Shown here: positions 37,124 to 38,240 of the stretch, piece after piece
Position numbering within the stretch: the first letter of the stretch is position 1
How the letters are laid out: each line of letters starts with the position of its first letter
NCBI RefSeq assembly: GCF_005981925.1
Contig: NZ_VBVX01000021.1
Coordinates: forward strand, 1 to 38,240
Direction: 5' to 3'
Length of the DNA: 38,240 bases
DNA from: Streptomyces albidochromogenes
GTDB taxonomy: Bacteria; Actinomycetota; Actinomycetes; Streptomycetales; Streptomycetaceae
Position numbers and translations under genes: made by a program
Notes under the pieces: model-generated
Seen by the model: only the letters and a program-made list of their open reading frames with translations
What the model was told of the DNA's origin: nothing
Databases searched by the model: none

Positions 37124-38240
37124 GAGCGCGCCGACGCCGCCGGCGGCGGGCGCGAACCAGCCCGCCGGTCCGTCGGCCTCGCGCACCGGGTCGGGGCCCG
37201 CGCCGAAGTACTTCTCGCCGTGCGGGGCCGAGGCGGGCCGCAGACGCGCGGGGCGGAGCCCGGCGGCGGCCTCCAGGGCGGCGGCGGGGTCGACGAAGCC
37301 GTAGCCGCGAGCGTCGTCGCGGCCGCCCTCGGGTGCGTTGCGGGCGGTGTCCGCCAGGAGCTTCTTGATCTGGGCGGGGGTGAGGTCGGGGTGCGCCGCG
37401 CGGACGAGGGCGGCTGCTCCGGAGACGAAGGCGGAGGCGGCGCTGGTGCCCCAGCCCTCGTAGTAGCGGCGGTCCGGGTCGGCGATGATCACGTCGACGC
37501 CGGGGGCGCTGACGGTCGCGTACCAGCGGCTGGTGGAGAAGGACGCGTGGGTGCCGGAGCTGTCGACGGCGGCCACCGCGATCACGCCGGGGTAGGCGGC
37601 GGGGTACGAGATGTGGTCGCCCTCCTCGCCGCTGTTGCCGGCGGAGGCGACGACGACGGCGCCCTTGGCCAGGGCGTACTGGACGGCGGCGTCCTCGGCG
37701 GGCTCGGGGTGGGCGGACTTGCTGTCGTCGCCGAGGGAGAGGTTGATGACGTCGGCGCCGTGGTCGGCGGCCCAGCGGATGCCCTGGGCCAGTGCGTTGC
37801 CCCGGGTGCTGCGGGCCCGCTTGCGGGCCGGGTCGCCGCCTTCGAGGATCACCCGGACCGGGAGGATCTTCGCCTCGGGCGCGATGCCGACGACGCCGTC
37901 CGAGCGGCCGGGACCGCTGCCGTGGCCTGCGATGATCCCGGCCATGGCGGTGCCGTGGCGGGCCCAGGCGCGGTCCCCCTTGCCCGCGCCGAAACCTATG
38001 AGGTCCTTGCCCTCCAGCACCCGGCCTTCCAGGTCGGGGTGGCTGCCGTCCACGCCGGTGTCGAGTACGGCGACGGTGACGCCCTCGCCCTTGGTCGTGC
38101 GCCACGCCTCGTCGGTGTGGAGTGCGTCGAGCGCCCACTGCTGGGCGCGGATGCTGTCGGCGTACGCGGCCGGGGCGGGCAGCACGGCGACCGCCGCGGC
38201 CACGAGGGCGGCGGCCAGGGCGCGCGGGGCGGCGCGGCGG
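37058..38240 (-). CDS. Mycosin-like S8 serine protease (5' end beyond window)
   Basis: A subtilisin-family protease of the type VII secretion-associated mycosin group: the catalytic triad is visible as Asp (VLDTGVDGSHPDL), His (RHGTAMAG) and Ser (GTSAASAFVSG), with the oxyanion Asn in ASAGNSG. A signal peptide of Ala/Leu/Val leads to PAAYADS; its basic start (RRAAPRAL) is at the window edge, so the real start codon is past 38240. A C-terminal transmembrane helix (GGVGALLLAGAVALW) and RTSRPTASRHFH tail anchor it. No ESX genes are in the window. Confidence 0.88.
   Translation of the reverse strand, partial: RRAAPRALAAALVAAAVAVLPAPAAYADSIRAQQWALDALHTDEAWRTTKGEGVTVAVLDTGVDGSHPDLEGRVLEGKDLIGFGAGKGDRAWARHGTAMAGIIAGHGSGPGRSDGVVGIAPEAKILPVRVILEGGDPARKRARSTRGNALAQGIRWAADHGADVINLSLGDDSKSAHPEPAEDAAVQYALAKGAVVVASAGNSGEEGDHISYPAAYPGVIAVAAVDSSGTHASFSTSRWYATVSAPGVDVIIADPDRRYYEGWGTSAASAFVSGAAALVRAAHPDLTPAQIKKLLADTARNAPEGGRDDARGYGFVDPAAALEAAAGLRPARLRPASAPHGEKYFGAGPDPVREADGPAGWFAPAAGGVGALLLAGAVALWRTSRPTASRHFH

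Overview
The window reads as chromosomal DNA from a high-GC actinobacterium, almost certainly Streptomyces or a close relative. Codons end overwhelmingly in G or C, several genes start with GTG or TTG, many genes look leaderless (a TANNNT hexamer 5-9 nt before the start codon), and the proteins are typical of the genus: a mycosin-like S8 protease, an NsdA-like HTH/TPR regulator, a SpoIIE-type phosphatase, and DUF1844 and DUF1918 proteins. It looks like ordinary core chromosome. I see no insertion sequence, prophage, CRISPR array, tRNA or rRNA. These identifications come from reading the sequence and from family knowledge, with no database search.

Layout: 0.1-5.4 kb holds a Tat-exported glycerophosphodiester phosphodiesterase, a PlsC acyltransferase, a TetR/MFS efflux pair with a visible operator, and an aldo/keto reductase. 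5.5-15.4 kb is arginine biosynthesis on the minus strand: argG-argH, then argC-[small ORF]-argJ-argB-argD-argR. The two blocks are separated by a plus-strand NADH dehydrogenase and a pyridoxamine-phosphate-oxidase-like protein. Both arg units have near-consensus promoters overlapped by ARG-box-like sequence, and argR is the last gene of its own operon. 15.5-23.8 kb carries single accessory genes: a YdeI-like protein, a 55-aa membrane protein, a VOC protein, an RlmG/RsmC-like methyltransferase, a divergent MocR regulator/EamA transporter pair, a DUF1918 protein, a GH10-like hydrolase, a 3-hydroxyacyl-CoA dehydrogenase and an 85-aa coiled-coil/membrane protein. 23.9-27.1 kb is a minus-strand signalling group (Nudix hydrolase, NsdA-like regulator, SpoIIE phosphatase). 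27.3-34.9 kb is a minus-strand translation block: pheT/pheS, an orphan PAS histidine kinase, a SpoU methyltransferase, and rplT-rpmI-infC. 35.2-38.2 kb has DUF1844, SseB, a class-A-beta-lactamase-like hydrolase and a mycosin cut by the window edge.

The most interesting signals are three. First, a 39-codon ORF sits between argC and argJ, joined to both by 4-base GTGA overlaps and carrying its own ribosome binding site. Second, infC has a leader of about 300 nt with an intrinsic terminator and competing pairings, followed by a forced AUC start codon. Third, a MocR-type regulator and a transporter have overlapping start codons, so both must be leaderless or one start is wrong.
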